From Rhodopseudomonas rhenobacensis (GTDB lineage: Bacteria > Pseudomonadota > Alphaproteobacteria > Rhizobiales > Xanthobacteraceae): a stretch of DNA of 64,000 nt. The DNA lies in the NCBI RefSeq assembly GCF_014203125.1, contig NZ_JACHIH010000001.1, positions 331,541 through 395,540 on the forward strand. The letters run 5' to 3'. Under the pieces are notes generated by a model. That model did no database searches. It was given only the letters and a program-made list of their open reading frames with translations, and was not told the origin of the DNA. Position numbers and translations under genes: made by a program. Of the stretch, positions 43,936 through 54,529 are shown one piece after another; within the stretch, counting starts at the first letter, position 1, and every line of letters begins with the position of its first letter.

Positions 43936-45237
43936 ATGACCATGATCCGTCGCGCAGCGCCGACCGCGCTGGCCGCTTGCTATGCGGCAACGAGTTTTTC
44001 CAGCGCAGCGCTCGCCGACGACGGCACCATCAACGGCGCCGACACCGCCTGGATGATCGTCGCCACCGCGCTGGTGCTGATGATGACCATCCCCGGCCTG
44101 GCGCTGTTCTATTCCGGCATGGTGCGCAAGAAGAACGTGCTCGCCACCATGGCGCAGAGCTTGGCCGCCGTGGCGCTGATCTCGATCCTGTGGGTGGCGT
44201 TCGGCTATTCGCTGGCGTTCACCGGCGACGGCGCGCTGATCGGCTCGTTCGACCGGCTGTTTCTGTCCGGCATGACCATGGAGGGCGTCAACCCGCTCGC
44301 CAAGACCATCCCCGAAGCGCTGTTCATGCTCTACCAGATGACGTTCGCGATCATCACCGTGGCGCTGGTGGCGGGATCGGTCGCCGACCGGATGCGGTTC
44401 TCGGCCTATCTGGTGTTCTCGATCGGCTGGTTCGTGGTGGTCTATGTGCCGCTGACGCATTGGATCTGGGGCGGCGGTTTCCTCGGCTCTGCGGGGGTGC
44501 TGGATTTCGCCGGCGGTCTCGTGGTGCATCTATCGGCCGGGATCGGCGGGCTGGTCGCGGCGTTAGTGATCGGCCGCCGCCAGGGCTACGGCGCCGACAA
44601 CCTGTCGCCGTTCGATCTGTCGCTGGCGGTGATGGGCACCGGGCTGTTGTGGGTCGGCTGGTTCGGCTTCAACGGCGGCTCGGCGCTCGGCGCCAATGCG
44701 CACGCCGTGATGGCGATCACCGCCACTCACCTGTCGGCCTGCGCCGGCGCGCTGACCTGGGGCGCGATCGAATGGATCACCCGGCGCAAGCCCTCGGTGC
44801 TCGGCATGATTTCCGGCGCGGTCGCCGGGCTCGGCACCATCACGCCGGCCTCGGGCTTCGTCGCGCCATGGCATGGCATCATTATCGGCATCGTCGCCGG
44901 GCTGGTGTGCTTCTGGGCCTGCACCAGCCTGAAGCAGCGCTTCGGCTATGACGATTCGCTCGACGTGTTCGGCGTCCACGGCGTCGGCGGCCTGGTCGGC
45001 ACGCTGCTCGGCGGGGTGTTCGCCACCGCGGCGATCGGCGGCACCGCCGGCCTGATCGAGGGCAACTGGATGCAGCCCTTGATCCAGCTCTACGGCATCG
45101 CCGTCACGCTCGCGTGGTCGGCCGCCGCCACCTTCATGCTGCTGATGCTGGTCCGGCTCATGGTGCCGCTGCGGGTCTCCCGCGAGCACGAGCGCGAAGG
45201 CCTGGACATCTCGCAGCACGGCGAAGCGCTGCAGTAA
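43936..45237 (+). CDS. amtB: Ammonium transporter AmtB (first copy)
   Basis: 433-residue inner-membrane ammonium channel with a cleavable leader (ALADD) and about eleven membrane segments. The twin pore histidines sit in GGLVVHLSAG and DVFGVHGVGG, as in AmtB. The phenylalanine gate and the QMTFAI signature are present, and the C-terminal tail has EHEREGLD, the GlnK contact. Operon partner of the first glnK. The second copy at 46000 has an extra outer-loop insert. Confidence 0.94.
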   Translation: MTMIRRAAPTALAACYAATSFSSAALADDGTINGADTAWMIVATALVLMMTIPGLALFYSGMVRKKNVLATMAQSLAAVALISILWVAFGYSLAFTGDGALIGSFDRLFLSGMTMEGVNPLAKTIPEALFMLYQMTFAIITVALVAGSVADRMRFSAYLVFSIGWFVVVYVPLTHWIWGGGFLGSAGVLDFAGGLVVHLSAGIGGLVAALVIGRRQGYGADNLSPFDLSLAVMGTGLLWVGWFGFNGGSALGANAHAVMAITATHLSACAGALTWGAIEWITRRKPSVLGMISGAVAGLGTITPASGFVAPWHGIIIGIVAGLVCFWACTSLKQRFGYDDSLDVFGVHGVGGLVGTLLGGVFATAAIGGTAGLIEGNWMQPLIQLYGIAVTLAWSAAATFMLLMLVRLMVPLRVSREHEREGLDISQHGEALQ

Positions 45238-45420
45238 GGCGAGGGCGCTGGGCCCGTTCTGCGCAAATAATAACCGGGCGGCGGGCCGAAGCGCCAGAAC
45301 CCGCCCGGTCAGGCGGATTTGCCGCGAGAAAGCCGCGCAATCTGCCTTCCCCATGAGCAGCGATTATGGTCGAACCCTGTCATGCCCGATTCTTGATCAG
45401 GAATGATCACGCTTTAGGCG

Positions 45421-45443
45421 GGTTGCATTGGCGCGCTGCAACC
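45421..45443. promoter_or_regulatory. Candidate NtrC-type enhancer dyad
   Basis: GGTTGCA and TGCAACC flank a 9-base spacer. The dyad lies 61 bases upstream of the sigma-54-like promoter at 45504, the usual enhancer distance; a match to the NtrC consensus is only partial. Confidence 0.4.
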
Positions 45444-45503
45444 AAATCCCGGTCGAGCCCGAAAAACTACGTAGTCATAAACTGTTAGGGAATATAGCCG
45501 TTC

Positions 45504-45519
45504 TGGCACGGCATTTGAT
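45504..45519 (+). promoter_or_regulatory. Sigma-54-type promoter of the second glnK-amtB pair
   Basis: TGGCACGGCATTTGAT against consensus TGGCAC-N5-TTGCA/T: the GG (-24) and TTG (-12) blocks fit at the right spacing, with one base off (TTGA for TTGC). The start of glnK follows 101 bases on. RpoN/NtrC control of the pair under nitrogen limitation is inferred. Confidence 0.6.
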
Positions 45520-45563
45520 TATAGGGCGGCGGCTGGCCCGCGTAGTGAGACTCCGCGTGGTGA

Positions 45564-45959
<396 letters not shown>

Positions 45960-45999
45960 GATCTCGCGCTCACCCAAAATTCAATCAGGAGTAAACCAT

Positions 46000-47442
46000 A
46001 TGACGTCTAAACGTCCCTACAGTGCGGGACTGGCTGCGCTTGCCGTCGGCATGTTTGCCGCGACCGCAGCCTATGCCGAGCCCACCGTCAACAAGGGCGA
46101 CAACGCCTGGCTGATGACGTCGACAGTTCTGGTGCTGTTGATGACGATCCCCGGCTTGGCGCTGTTCTACGGCGGCATGGTTCGTTCCAAGAACATGCTC
46201 TCGGTGCTGATGCAGGTGTTCTACACCGTCTGCGTCGCGATCATCCTGTGGGCGCTGTATGGCTACAGCCTGGCCTTCACCGGCGGCTCCGATTTCATCG
46301 GCGGCTTCTCCAAGGCGTTCCTGGCCGGCGTGACCACCGATTCGAAAGCCGCGACCTTCAGCGTCGACGCCAACGTCTCGGAACTGGTCTATATCTGCTT
46401 CCAGATGACCTTCGCGGCGATCACGCCCGCGCTGATCGTCGGCGCCTTCGCCGAACGCACCCGCTTCGCCGCGGTGGCGCTGTTCATCCCGCTGTGGCTG
46501 ACCCTGATCTACTTCCCGATCGCCCACATGGTTTGGTACTGGGCCGGTCCGGACGCCATCGACGCCGCCGCCAAGGCGCTCGCCGCTGCGACCGACGACG
46601 CCAGCAAGGCCACCGCGCAGGCCGCACTTGATGCGGTCAACGCCGACGCCGGCTGGGTGTTCAAGAAGGGCGCCATCGACTTCGCCGGCGGCACCGTGGT
46701 GCACATCAACGCCGGCATCGCCGGTCTGGTCGGCGCGCTGTTGATCGGCAAGCGCACCGGGTACGGCAAGGAACTGATGTCGCCGCATTCGCTGACGATG
46801 TCGATGATCGGCGCCTCGCTGCTGTGGGTGGGCTGGTTCGGCTTCAACGCCGGCTCCAACCTGGAAGCCACCGGCGGTGCCGGCCTCGCCATGACCAACT
46901 CGTTCGTCGCCACCGCGGCCGCGGCGTTGTCCTGGATGTTCGCCGAGTGGATGATCAAGGGTCACCCCTCGGTGCTCGGCGCGATCTCCGGCGCCGTCGC
47001 CGGTCTGGTTGCGGTGACGCCCGCGGCCGGCTTCTCCGGTCCGATGGGCGCCATCGTGCTCGGCCTGGTGGTCGGCGTGGTCTGCCTGTTCTTCTGCACC
47101 GTGGTGAAGAACGCGCTCGGCTATGACGACTCGCTCGACGTGTTCGGCGTGCACTGCATCGGCGGCATCGTCGGCGCGCTCGGCACCGGCATCCTGGTGA
47201 ACCCGGCGCTCGGCGGCACCGGCATCATGGACTACGCGGCCGGCAAGATCGCCGATTACGACATGGTGGCGCAGCTGATCGCGCAGAGCTGGGGCGTCGG
47301 CACCACCTTGGTGTGGTCGGGCATCGGCTCGGCGATCCTCTACAAGGTCGTCGACGTGATCGTCGGCCTGCGCGCCACCGTCGAGGTGGAACGCGAGGGT
47401 CTCGACGTCGTCGAGCACACCGAGCGCGCTTACAACATGTAA
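46000..47442 (+). CDS. amtB: Ammonium transporter AmtB (second copy)
   Basis: 480-residue ammonium channel with signal peptide (cut near AYAEP), starting at ATG after CAGGAG. Pore histidines lie in GGTVVHINAG and VFGVHCIGG. Compared with the first copy it carries an alanine/aspartate-rich insert in an outer loop (about residues 184-226, DAIDAAAKALAAATDDASKA...), and it ends in EVEREGLDVVEHTERAYNM. Partner of the second glnK in an apparent nitrogen-regulated operon. A strong terminator follows. Confidence 0.95.
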   Translation: MTSKRPYSAGLAALAVGMFAATAAYAEPTVNKGDNAWLMTSTVLVLLMTIPGLALFYGGMVRSKNMLSVLMQVFYTVCVAIILWALYGYSLAFTGGSDFIGGFSKAFLAGVTTDSKAATFSVDANVSELVYICFQMTFAAITPALIVGAFAERTRFAAVALFIPLWLTLIYFPIAHMVWYWAGPDAIDAAAKALAAATDDASKATAQAALDAVNADAGWVFKKGAIDFAGGTVVHINAGIAGLVGALLIGKRTGYGKELMSPHSLTMSMIGASLLWVGWFGFNAGSNLEATGGAGLAMTNSFVATAAAALSWMFAEWMIKGHPSVLGAISGAVAGLVAVTPAAGFSGPMGAIVLGLVVGVVCLFFCTVVKNALGYDDSLDVFGVHCIGGIVGALGTGILVNPALGGTGIMDYAAGKIADYDMVAQLIAQSWGVGTTLVWSGIGSAILYKVVDVIVGLRATVEVEREGLDVVEHTERAYNM

Positions 47443-47509
47443 GGGTCTCCCGAGGGCGCGACCGAAAGGCCGCGCCCCGACTTCCGGACCGGGCACCGCC
47501 CGCTCCGCC

Positions 47510-47541
47510 AGGGCTCCGGCGCAAGCTGGAGCCCTTTTTTT
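47510..47541 (+). terminator. Rho-independent terminator of the second glnK-amtB operon
   Basis: AGGGCTCC and GGAGCCCT form an 8-bp stem around a 10-base loop, followed by seven T; 68 bases after the amtB stop. Confidence 0.9.
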
Positions 47542-47552
47542 GTTTGGGATTC

Positions 47553-47630
47553 GTAGCCCGGATGAAGCGAAGCGAAATCCGGGAGTGCTGCGGCGACAGC
47601 CCCGGATTTCGCTTCGCTCATCCGGGCTAC
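47553..47630. repeat. Inverted repeat GTAGCCCGGATGAAGCGAAG family
   Basis: 78-base inverted pair: GTAGCCCGGATGAAGCGAAGCG left, CGCTTCGCTCATCCGGGCTAC right, with internal CCGGG/CCCGG arms. A common REP-type element in proteobacteria. Confidence 0.9.
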
Positions 47631-47640
47631 GGGTGCATCG

Positions 47641-47776
47641 GGTCCCGGACGCGGTGCCGCGTACTTCACGCGGCGCCGTGAGCCGGGACCGTTGCAAGCG
47701 CTGCGTTCCGTAACGGCCCCGGATCTGCAGCGCACCACGCCGCAACAGCGGCGCGCTGCGCCGCGTCCGGGGCACG
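47641..47776. repeat. Dispersed repeat, GTCCCGGACGCGG family
   Basis: Third copy of the family seen at 4951-5086 and 19320-19443, sharing CGTAACGGCCCCGG and the GCGTCCGGGGCACG end. With the preceding repeat it fills the 479-base gap before the aminotransferase gene. Confidence 0.85.
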
Positions 47777-47921
47777 CCTCGCGAGAGGGCTCTCCTGCAG
47801 AACTCCTTCACCCAAAAGTCGATGGTTAATCGCGTCTTAACCTCGCCGTATCTATGGTGGCTGATCCGTTTTTCGCTCGATCCCGCATGCGATCGATCGC
47901 CTGAAAGTGCTGGCGCCTCGA

Positions 47922-49169
47922 ATGGCCAAGACCGCTTCTTCCCGCGCGGCGCAGGACGCCGGCCACCGCTCCGGCGCGACCGGCACGGAGGCCGAACGCT
48001 CGCCGTTCGCGCGGCTGACCGAGTTGCTGGCGCCCTATCAACCCGCCTTGCCGCTGATCAATCTGTCGGTCGGCGAGCCGCAGCACGCGCTGCCGGACTT
48101 CGTCGGCCCGGTTTTGGCGCAGCATATCGGTGAATTCGGCCGCTATCCGGCGGCCAAGGGCATTGCGCCGTTCCGCGAAGCCGCAGCCTCATGGCTCGGC
48201 CGCCGCTTCAAGCTGCCGCGCCCGATCGATCCGGAGAGCGAAATCCTGGTGCTGAACGGCAGCCGCGAGGGGCTGTTCCTCGCCGCGCTTGCCGCTGCGC
48301 GCTACGTCGGTCCCCGCGCCGGCACGCCTGCGATCCTGCTGCCGAACCCGTTCTATCCGGCCTATGGCGCCGGCGCCCGCGCCGCCGGCTGCGAGCCGAT
48401 CTATCTCGAAACCACCGCCGCGACCGGGTTTCTGCCGGACCTCGACGCGCTCGACGAGGCGACCTTGGCGCGCTCGGTCGCGATCTATCTCGCGTCGCCG
48501 GCCAATCCGCAGGGGTCGGTGGCGAGCCCGGCCTATTTTGCCAAATTGAAAACGCTGGCGGATCGCTACGGCTTCATGGTGCTGGCCGACGAATGCTACT
48601 CGGAGATCTACACGCGCGAGGCGCCGGGCAGCATGCTGGAGGCGGCCGGGCCGGATTTCGTCAATGTCGTGGCGTTCCAGTCGCTGTCGAAGCGCTCCAA
48701 CCTGGCCGGGCTGCGCGTCGGCTTCGTCGCCGGCGACAGGAAATTCCTCAACCTGTTCCACGAGCTGCGCAACGTCGCGGCGCCGCAGGTGGCGATGCCG
48801 CTGCAGCACGTCGCGGTCGCAGCCTATTGCGACGAAACCCATGTCGAGGAGAACCGGCGGCTGTACCGACAGAAATTCGACCTCGCCGGCCAGATTCTCG
48901 GCAACCGCTACGGCTATCGGCGGCCCGCCGGCGGCTTCTGCCTGTGGCTCGACGTGTCGCGGCACGGCGGCGACGAGACCGCGACGGTGAGTCTCTACCG
49001 CGACGGCGGCGTCCGCGTGGTGCCGGGCAGCTATCTGGCGCGTCGCCAGCCCGACGGCAGCAATCCCGGCGCCGGCTATATCCGCCTCGCCCTGGTGCAG
49101 GACGCCGACGCCACCGCCGAGGCGCTGCATCGGCTGGTGCGCATTCTCGATGAGCAACTGGGTCAATGA
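47922..49169 (+). CDS. dapC: PLP aminotransferase, DapC-like
   Basis: 415-residue class I/II aminotransferase. The PLP lysine lies in [17 protein letters not shown] near residue 249. Other marks are [22 protein letters not shown] and the substrate arginine region (YIRLALVQD). Similar to N-succinyldiaminopimelate aminotransferases of alphaproteobacteria, which act in lysine and cell-wall synthesis. The start is ATG at 47922; a GTG 5 codons earlier is possible. Overlaps ftsK by 4 bases (ATGA), so the two are coupled. Confidence 0.83.
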   Translation: MAKTASSRAAQDAGHRSGATGTEAERSPFARLTELLAPYQPALPLINLSVGEPQHALPDFVGPVLAQHIGEFGRYPAAKGIAPFREAAASWLGRRFKLPRPIDPESEILVLNGSREGLFLAALAAARYVGPRAGTPAILLPNPFYPAYGAGARAAGCEPIYLETTAATGFLPDLDALDEATLARSVAIYLASPANPQGSVASPAYFAKLKTLADRYGFMVLADECYSEIYTREAPGSMLEAAGPDFVNVVAFQSLSKRSNLAGLRVGFVAGDRKFLNLFHELRNVAAPQVAMPLQHVAVAAYCDETHVEENRRLYRQKFDLAGQILGNRYGYRRPAGGFCLWLDVSRHGGDETATVSLYRDGGVRVVPGSYLARRQPDGSNPGAGYIRLALVQDADATAEALHRLVRILDEQLGQ

Positions 49170-51646
49170 GCATGCCGGCGATCGAACGCGTGATTCCTCT
49201 GGTCGGGCATCTGCCCCACGCCATCCGCGAGAGCCTGGCGCGGCGGCTGCGCGAACTCGCCGGCGTCGGCCTCGTGGTGCTGGCGATGATCTGCGCCGCG
49301 GCGCTGATGACCTGGTCGGTGCAGGACCCCAGCCTCAGCCACGCCACCTCGCGGCCGATCCGCAACATTCTGGGTTATTCCGGCGCGATCGGCGCTGATC
49401 TGGCGATGCAGATCTTGGGCCTCGGTGCCATCGCCACCATCCTCACCGTCGCGGTGTGGGGCTGGCGGATGATCACCCATCGCGCCTTCGACCGCGAAGC
49501 GCTGCGGATCGCCTGCTGGATCCTGTGCACCGTGAGCGCCGCCGGCTTCGCCAGCTGCTGGCCGCCGGTCGGCGCCTGGCCGCTGCCGACCGGGGTCGGC
49601 GGCGTGGTCGGCGACGCTTTGGTGCGCGCCCCCGCGGTGGTGTTCGGCCCGCCCGGATTTCTCTACCGGCTGGTGCTCGGCCTCATTCTCGGCTCGGCGA
49701 TGCTGGCCGCGTTCGTGATGGCCTGCGGGCTCGGCGCCCGCGAACCGGAACAGACCTCGATCGTGGTCGACGACAGCCACGAGGAGGAAGACGACAAGGA
49801 CGGCGGCTCGGTGTCGCTCGGCTTCATGGTGCACGCCGCGATGAGCGCCAAGGCGCGGCTCGCGCGTCTCATGACGCTGGCCTATCGGTCGCTGGTGTCG
49901 AGCGCGCCGACCGGCCGCGCCGCGGCGTTCGAACGCCAGGAGCCGCGGCTCGGCGGCAGCCGCAGCCCGTCGATCGCGCCGCAAGCCGACGCCGATCATG
50001 ACGAGGCCGAGCACGACGACGTCGTCGAAAACGACGAGCCCGAGCCTGAGGACGACGAGGAGGACGAAGCCCCGGTCGCCCGCGCGCCGCGCAAAAAGGC
50101 CGCGCCGCGGCAGCCGCTGCGCAAATCCGCCGACAAGTTCGAACTGCCCGCGGTGTCGATGCTGACCTCGCCGAAGGCCTCCGACCGCCAGCCGCTCTCT
50201 AAGACCGAGCTGGAAACCAATTCCCGCGCGCTGGAAGGCGTGCTCGGCGATTTCGGCGTCCGCGGCGAAATCGTCAAGGCGCATCCCGGCCCGGTGGTGA
50301 CGCTGTACGAATTGGAGCCGGCGCCCGGCATCAAGTCGTCGCGCGTCATCGGGCTCGCCGACGACATCGCCCGTTCGATGAGCGCGCTGTCCGCCCGCGT
50401 CGCGGTGGTGCCCGGCCGCAACGCCATCGGCATCGAGCTGCCGAACCCGCACCGCGAAAAGGTTTACCTGCGCGAACTGCTCGTGGTGAAGGACGGCAAC
50501 GAATCGGTGGCGAAACTGCCGCTGTGCCTCGGCAAGAACATCGGCGGCGATTCGATCATCGTCGATCTCGCCCGGATGCCGCATCTGTTGATCGCCGGCA
50601 CCACCGGCTCCGGCAAATCCGTCGCCATCAACACCATGATTCTCAGCCTGGTGTATCGGCTCAGGCCGGATCAGTGCCGGCTGATCATGGTCGATCCGAA
50701 GATGCTCGAACTGTCGGTCTATGACGGCATCCCGCATCTGCTGACCCCCGTCGTCACCGACCCGAAGAAGGCCGTGGTGGCGCTGAAATGGGCGGTCCGC
50801 GAGATGGAGGAGCGCTACAAGAAGATGTCGAAGTTGGGCGTGCGCAACCTCGACGGCTACAATTCCAGGCTCTCCGAAGCCAAGGCGCGCGGCGAGGAAT
50901 TGACCCGCACCGTGCATACCGGCTTCGACAAGGAAACCGGCAAGGCGATCTACGAGGCCGAGAAGCTCGACCTCGAGCCGTTGCCCTACATCGTCATCAT
51001 CGTCGACGAGATGGCCGACCTGATGATGGTCGCCGGCAAGGACATCGAAGGCGCCGTGCAGCGCCTGGCGCAAATGGCGCGCGCCGCCGGCCTCCACGTC
51101 ATCCTCGCCACGCAGCGCCCCTCGGTCGACGTCATCACCGGCACCATCAAGGCGAACTTCCCGACCCGCATTTCGTTTCAGGTCACCTCGAAAATCGACA
51201 GCCGCACCATCCTGGGCGAGATGGGCGCCGAGCAACTGCTCGGCCAGGGCGACATGCTGTACATGGCCGGCGGCGGCCGCATCAGCCGCGTGCACGGACC
51301 GTTCGTCTCCGACGAGGAGGTCGAGAAGGTGGTGCGCCACCTCAAGACCCAGGGTCAGCCGGAATATCTCGAGGCGGTCACCGCCGAAGAGCCGACCGAC
51401 GAGGACGGCGCGGTATTCGACGCCACCGGAATGGGCGGCGAGGGCGGCGACCTGTTCTCGCAGGCGGTCGCCATCGTCAAGCGCGATCGCAAGGCCTCGA
51501 CCAGCTATATTCAGCGACGGCTGCAGATCGGCTATAACCGCGCCGCGTCGCTGATGGAGCGGATGGAACTGGAAGGCATCGTCGGCCAGGCCAACCATGC
51601 CGGCAAACGCGAAATCCTGGTCGAGGAAGAGGAAAGCGGATTTTGA
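49166..51646 (+). CDS. ftsK: DNA translocase FtsK
   Basis: 826-residue septal DNA translocase. Four membrane segments (about residues 33-52, 78-98, 112-132, 165-187), an acidic, low-complexity linker (about 200-325), then the RecA-like motor: Walker [13 protein letters not shown] near 487, Walker [12 protein letters not shown] near 613. The C-terminal winged-helix gamma domain that reads KOPS sequences begins near 770 ([22 protein letters not shown]). It segregates chromosome termini at division. Its ATG overlaps the aminotransferase stop. Confidence 0.95.
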   Translation: MSMPAIERVIPLVGHLPHAIRESLARRLRELAGVGLVVLAMICAAALMTWSVQDPSLSHATSRPIRNILGYSGAIGADLAMQILGLGAIATILTVAVWGWRMITHRAFDREALRIACWILCTVSAAGFASCWPPVGAWPLPTGVGGVVGDALVRAPAVVFGPPGFLYRLVLGLILGSAMLAAFVMACGLGAREPEQTSIVVDDSHEEEDDKDGGSVSLGFMVHAAMSAKARLARLMTLAYRSLVSSAPTGRAAAFERQEPRLGGSRSPSIAPQADADHDEAEHDDVVENDEPEPEDDEEDEAPVARAPRKKAAPRQPLRKSADKFELPAVSMLTSPKASDRQPLSKTELETNSRALEGVLGDFGVRGEIVKAHPGPVVTLYELEPAPGIKSSRVIGLADDIARSMSALSARVAVVPGRNAIGIELPNPHREKVYLRELLVVKDGNESVAKLPLCLGKNIGGDSIIVDLARMPHLLIAGTTGSGKSVAINTMILSLVYRLRPDQCRLIMVDPKMLELSVYDGIPHLLTPVVTDPKKAVVALKWAVREMEERYKKMSKLGVRNLDGYNSRLSEAKARGEELTRTVHTGFDKETGKAIYEAEKLDLEPLPYIVIIVDEMADLMMVAGKDIEGAVQRLAQMARAAGLHVILATQRPSVDVITGTIKANFPTRISFQVTSKIDSRTILGEMGAEQLLGQGDMLYMAGGGRISRVHGPFVSDEEVEKVVRHLKTQGQPEYLEAVTAEEPTDEDGAVFDATGMGGEGGDLFSQAVAIVKRDRKASTSYIQRRLQIGYNRAASLMERMELEGIVGQANHAGKREILVEEEESGF

Positions 51647-51849
51647 CCGTGAACCCGCCGATCGATCCCGTCCCGGAGTCGCGAAATCGCCACAGCGCTG
51701 GCTTAGCCGCAGGGCGCGCGACGGCCGACGAGCCGGTCGATGGGATTGCAGGATCTCCGGTGGCCGTCCCGTTGCAGCGCGCGAAATCGGTCCCCACCCG
51801 GACCGCAACCGATGTAAAATGCCGCAGTCTCGCCGACCAGGACGACGCA

Positions 51850-52686
51850 GTGACGATCAACGCTTTGAGAACCGACCGCACGCCCCGGATCTCGCGGCGC
51901 AAGGCAGCCGCGCAGCGCGCGCTGGCGCTGGCGCTGGCGCTCGGGCTGTTGGCGGGGCCGGTCGCGGCGCAGACCGTGCCGTTGCCGAAGCCGTCGCCGA
52001 AGCCGCGCGACGGCATCCAGCTCACCGCCACCACCACTCCCACTCGGGGTCCCTCGAGCGCCGCCACCCAGGCGCCGCCGGAGCCGGTGATTCCCGATCC
52101 GCGCCGCAACGTGCCGAGCCCGCTGTTCGTCACCTTCGACGCGGCGCAGAAGGCGCAGGCCGCCAAGGTCAGCAGCTATCTGTCGTCGCTCTCGACGCTG
52201 GTCGGCAACTTCGTCCAAGTCGGGCCCGACGGCAGCCGCACCAAGGGCGACTTCTACATCCAGAAGCCCGGCAAGGTGCGCTTCGAATATGACGAGCCGA
52301 GCCCGATCGCGATCATCGCCGACGGCTCCTCGGTGGCGGTGCGCGACCGCAAGCTCGCCACCCAGGACATCTATCCGCTATCGCAGACCCCGCTGCGCTA
52401 CTTGCTCAGCGACCGTATCGACTTGCTGCGCGATACCAACGTGGTCAGCGTCACCGCCGACGATCTGTTCATCTCGGTGGTGATCGAGGAAAAGCAGGTG
52501 CTGGTCGGCACCAGCCGGCTGATGCTGATGATCGGCGCCAAGGACAATCAGCTCAAGCAATGGACTGTGACCGATCCGCAGGGCTACGACACCACCGTCG
52601 CGGTGTACAATCTCGACGCCACCAAGCGGCCCGATCCCGGCATGTTCAAGATCGACTTCACCAACTACGCGACCCCGCCGGGGTAG
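51850..52686 (+). CDS. lolA: Outer-membrane lipoprotein carrier LolA-like
   Basis: 278-residue periplasmic protein. Signal peptide (RALALALALGLLAGPVAAQ), a Pro-rich linker, then the LolA-type domain: TLVGNFVQVGPDGSRTKGDFYIQKPGKVRFEYDEP (quoted as GNFVQVGPDGSRTKGDFYI), with YPLSQTPLRYLL. It carries lipoproteins to the outer membrane. It begins about 200 bases after the ftsK stop with GTG (AGGACGACGCA before it); the frame is open from 51643, and an earlier start cannot be excluded. It lies between ftsK and xthA. Confidence 0.87.
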   Translation: MTINALRTDRTPRISRRKAAAQRALALALALGLLAGPVAAQTVPLPKPSPKPRDGIQLTATTTPTRGPSSAATQAPPEPVIPDPRRNVPSPLFVTFDAAQKAQAAKVSSYLSSLSTLVGNFVQVGPDGSRTKGDFYIQKPGKVRFEYDEPSPIAIIADGSSVAVRDRKLATQDIYPLSQTPLRYLLSDRIDLLRDTNVVSVTADDLFISVVIEEKQVLVGTSRLMLMIGAKDNQLKQWTVTDPQGYDTTVAVYNLDATKRPDPGMFKIDFTNYATPPG

Positions 52687-52725
52687 CGCGTTTTCGTTTT
52701 GAGGCGTCCAATCAAGACCACAGCC

Positions 52726-52837
52726 GTCATTCCGGATTGCGAGTTCGAAGAACGAGCAAGTCCGGAATCCATACTCCTGCCGGGGTTATGGATTCCGGGC
52801 TCGCTCGCAGCTTCGCTGCTCGCGCCCCGGAATGACG
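52726..52837. repeat. Dispersed inverted repeat, GTCATTCCGG family (variant)
   Basis: Copy of the 15651-15774 family; its right arm GCGCCCCGGAATGAC is typical, its left arm GTCATTCCGGATTGCGAG is diverged. Confidence 0.85.
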
Positions 52838-52969
52838 TCGTGAGTTTTGGGCGAGCGCATCAATCCATTTCAAAGAGTCTCTAGCGCCATCCAAGCTTTA
52901 TCCCTCGAGACGCGCGCAGGGGCGCGCGCCTCGGGATGAGGCCTCCTCGTTTTACGCGATCGGATCCCC

Positions 52970-53782
52970 ATGCGCTTTTCGCTCTCGACCTGGAATATCA
53001 ATTCGGTGCGGCTGCGCATCGATCTGGTGGCGAAGTTTCTCAAGAGCGAGCGGCCCGACGTGCTGTGCCTGCAGGAAACCAAATGCCCCGACGACGCCTT
53101 TCCGCTGAAGCGGTTCAAGCGGCTCGGCTATGAGCACGTCGCGCTGAACGGGCAGAAGGGCTACCACGGCGTGGCGATCGTTTCGCGCCTGCCGTTCGCC
53201 TCCACCGACATCCGGGTGTTCTGCGAGAATTTGGATTCCCGGCACATCTCGGTGGCGTTCGCGCCCGAGCACACCGCGTCGCCGCTGGTGGTGCATAATT
53301 TCTACGTGCCGGCCGGCGGCGACATTCCGGATCCCGCGCTCAATCCGAAGTTCAAGCACAAGCTCGCCTTCCTCGACGAGATGAAGAGTTGCGAACCGCT
53401 GCATCCGCAGGGCGACGCCCGGCACATCCTGGTCGGCGACCTCAACGTCGCGCCGCATGAGCACGACGTCTGGTCGCACAAGCAATTACTTAAAGTGGTG
53501 TCGCATACCCCGGTCGAATGCGAGAAGCTGTTGGCCGCGCAGCATCAGGGCGGCTGGCTAGACGTCGCGCGCGAACGCATTGCGCTGTCGGAAAAAATCT
53601 ACACCTGGTGGAGCTACCGCGCCGCGGATTGGACGATCGCCAATCGGGGACGGCGGCTCGATCATATCTGGGTGTCGCCGGCGCTCGGGCCCTGCGTGCA
53701 GGACTACAAGGTGCTGCGCGACGCCCGCGGCTGGGACCGCCCGAGCGACCATGTGCCGGTGACGGTGGTGATGGAGTTGTAG
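52970..53782 (+). CDS. xthA: Exodeoxyribonuclease III
   Basis: 270-residue AP endonuclease/exonuclease of the XthA family. Catalytic stretches: STWNINSVRLR (Asn), CLQETKC (Glu, metal), VVHNFYVPAGG (Tyr), LVGDLNVAPHE (Asp-x-Asn), RRLDHIWVSP (Asp) and the final SDHVPV (His). It repairs abasic sites in DNA. Start MRFSLSTWN. Confidence 0.94.
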   Translation: MRFSLSTWNINSVRLRIDLVAKFLKSERPDVLCLQETKCPDDAFPLKRFKRLGYEHVALNGQKGYHGVAIVSRLPFASTDIRVFCENLDSRHISVAFAPEHTASPLVVHNFYVPAGGDIPDPALNPKFKHKLAFLDEMKSCEPLHPQGDARHILVGDLNVAPHEHDVWSHKQLLKVVSHTPVECEKLLAAQHQGGWLDVARERIALSEKIYTWWSYRAADWTIANRGRRLDHIWVSPALGPCVQDYKVLRDARGWDRPSDHVPVTVVMEL

Positions 53783-53870
53783 TGGAAGCGTAGCTTGCCT
53801 CAGTGCCGAATCAGTATGCCGAAGCCGTGTCGTGAAGTAGGATGCTGAAGCCGCGGCGACGGCAGCGCGC

Positions 53871-53995
53871 TCCCTCGCCCCGCTCTTGCGGGGAGAGGGG
53901 TGGGGTGAGGGGCTCTTCCTTGTCGAGGCGCCCCTTACCCGACCCGGCTTCGCTTGCGCTACGCCGGGTCGACCTCTCCCCGCAAGCGGGGAGAA
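53871..53995. repeat. Dispersed palindromic repeat pair, CTCTCCC family
   Basis: Same family as 2043-2149: CCCCGCTCTTGCGGGGAGAGG at the left and CCTCTCCCCGCAAGCGGGGAGA at the right, with GGGTGAGGGGC facing arms. Between converging genes. Confidence 0.88.
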
Positions 53996-54013
53996 GTGAA
54001 CAGGAGAGGGCTG

Positions 54014-54463
54014 CTACGACCCCAGCTTCGCCCCAGCCTTGGAAATCTCGCTGGCGATTCTCGTGGTGCGGGCGGCGAATTCGTCGCGCAGCCGGACGGC
54101 GGCGGCGGGATCGGCTTCCAGCACGCGCTGAAACAACCCGCGTCCGATGCGAATCACCGAGGAATATTCCTGCGCCACCGCGGTGGAGGGCCGCGGCATC
54201 GCCAGCAGCAGCGCCAGTTCGCCGATCAGCGCGCCGGGCTGCGCGATGATCTCGTGGCTGCCGGCGTCGTCGGCGCTGATCTTGAACGAGCCGCGCTGCA
54301 CCACATAGCCGGCATCCGCGGTGTCGCCGGCGCTGAACAGCACGTCGCCGCGGGCATAGACGTGCTGATCGGAGCCGATCGCCAGCATGCGTAGCGAGGC
54401 GTCGCCCAACAGGCGCAATGTCGGGACGCGCTCGAGCAGGGCAACATCATCTTCGATCGACAT
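54014..54463 (-). CDS. Stand-alone cyclic-nucleotide-binding-domain protein
   Basis: 149-residue protein with a Crp/cNMP-binding fold: VYARGDVLFSAGDTADAGYVVQRG (quoted as GDVLFSAGDTADAGYVV) near residue 36 and the phosphate-binding-cassette region GALIGELALLLAMPRPSTAVA near residue 78. No DNA-binding domain follows; the C-terminus is helical. The ligand-binding arginine of CAP is replaced (RPSTA), so cAMP binding is possible but unproven. The start is ATG at 54463. It lies 66 bases downstream of the response-regulator gene on the same strand and may be co-transcribed. Confidence 0.82.
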   Translation of the reverse strand: MSIEDDVALLERVPTLRLLGDASLRMLAIGSDQHVYARGDVLFSAGDTADAGYVVQRGSFKISADDAGSHEIIAQPGALIGELALLLAMPRPSTAVAQEYSSVIRIGRGLFQRVLEADPAAAVRLRDEFAARTTRIASEISKAGAKLGS

Positions 54464-54529
54464 CAAGGACCGGCTGATCGGGACGCAGGGACAATGTTCG
54501 CTAAAAAGCGAATCGGCGCCCGAATCGTA

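Noticed and set aside
47510..47541. Riboswitch or small RNA after amtB
   Set aside because: A simple hairpin with a T-run explains it as a terminator; no riboswitch core was found upstream of any gene.
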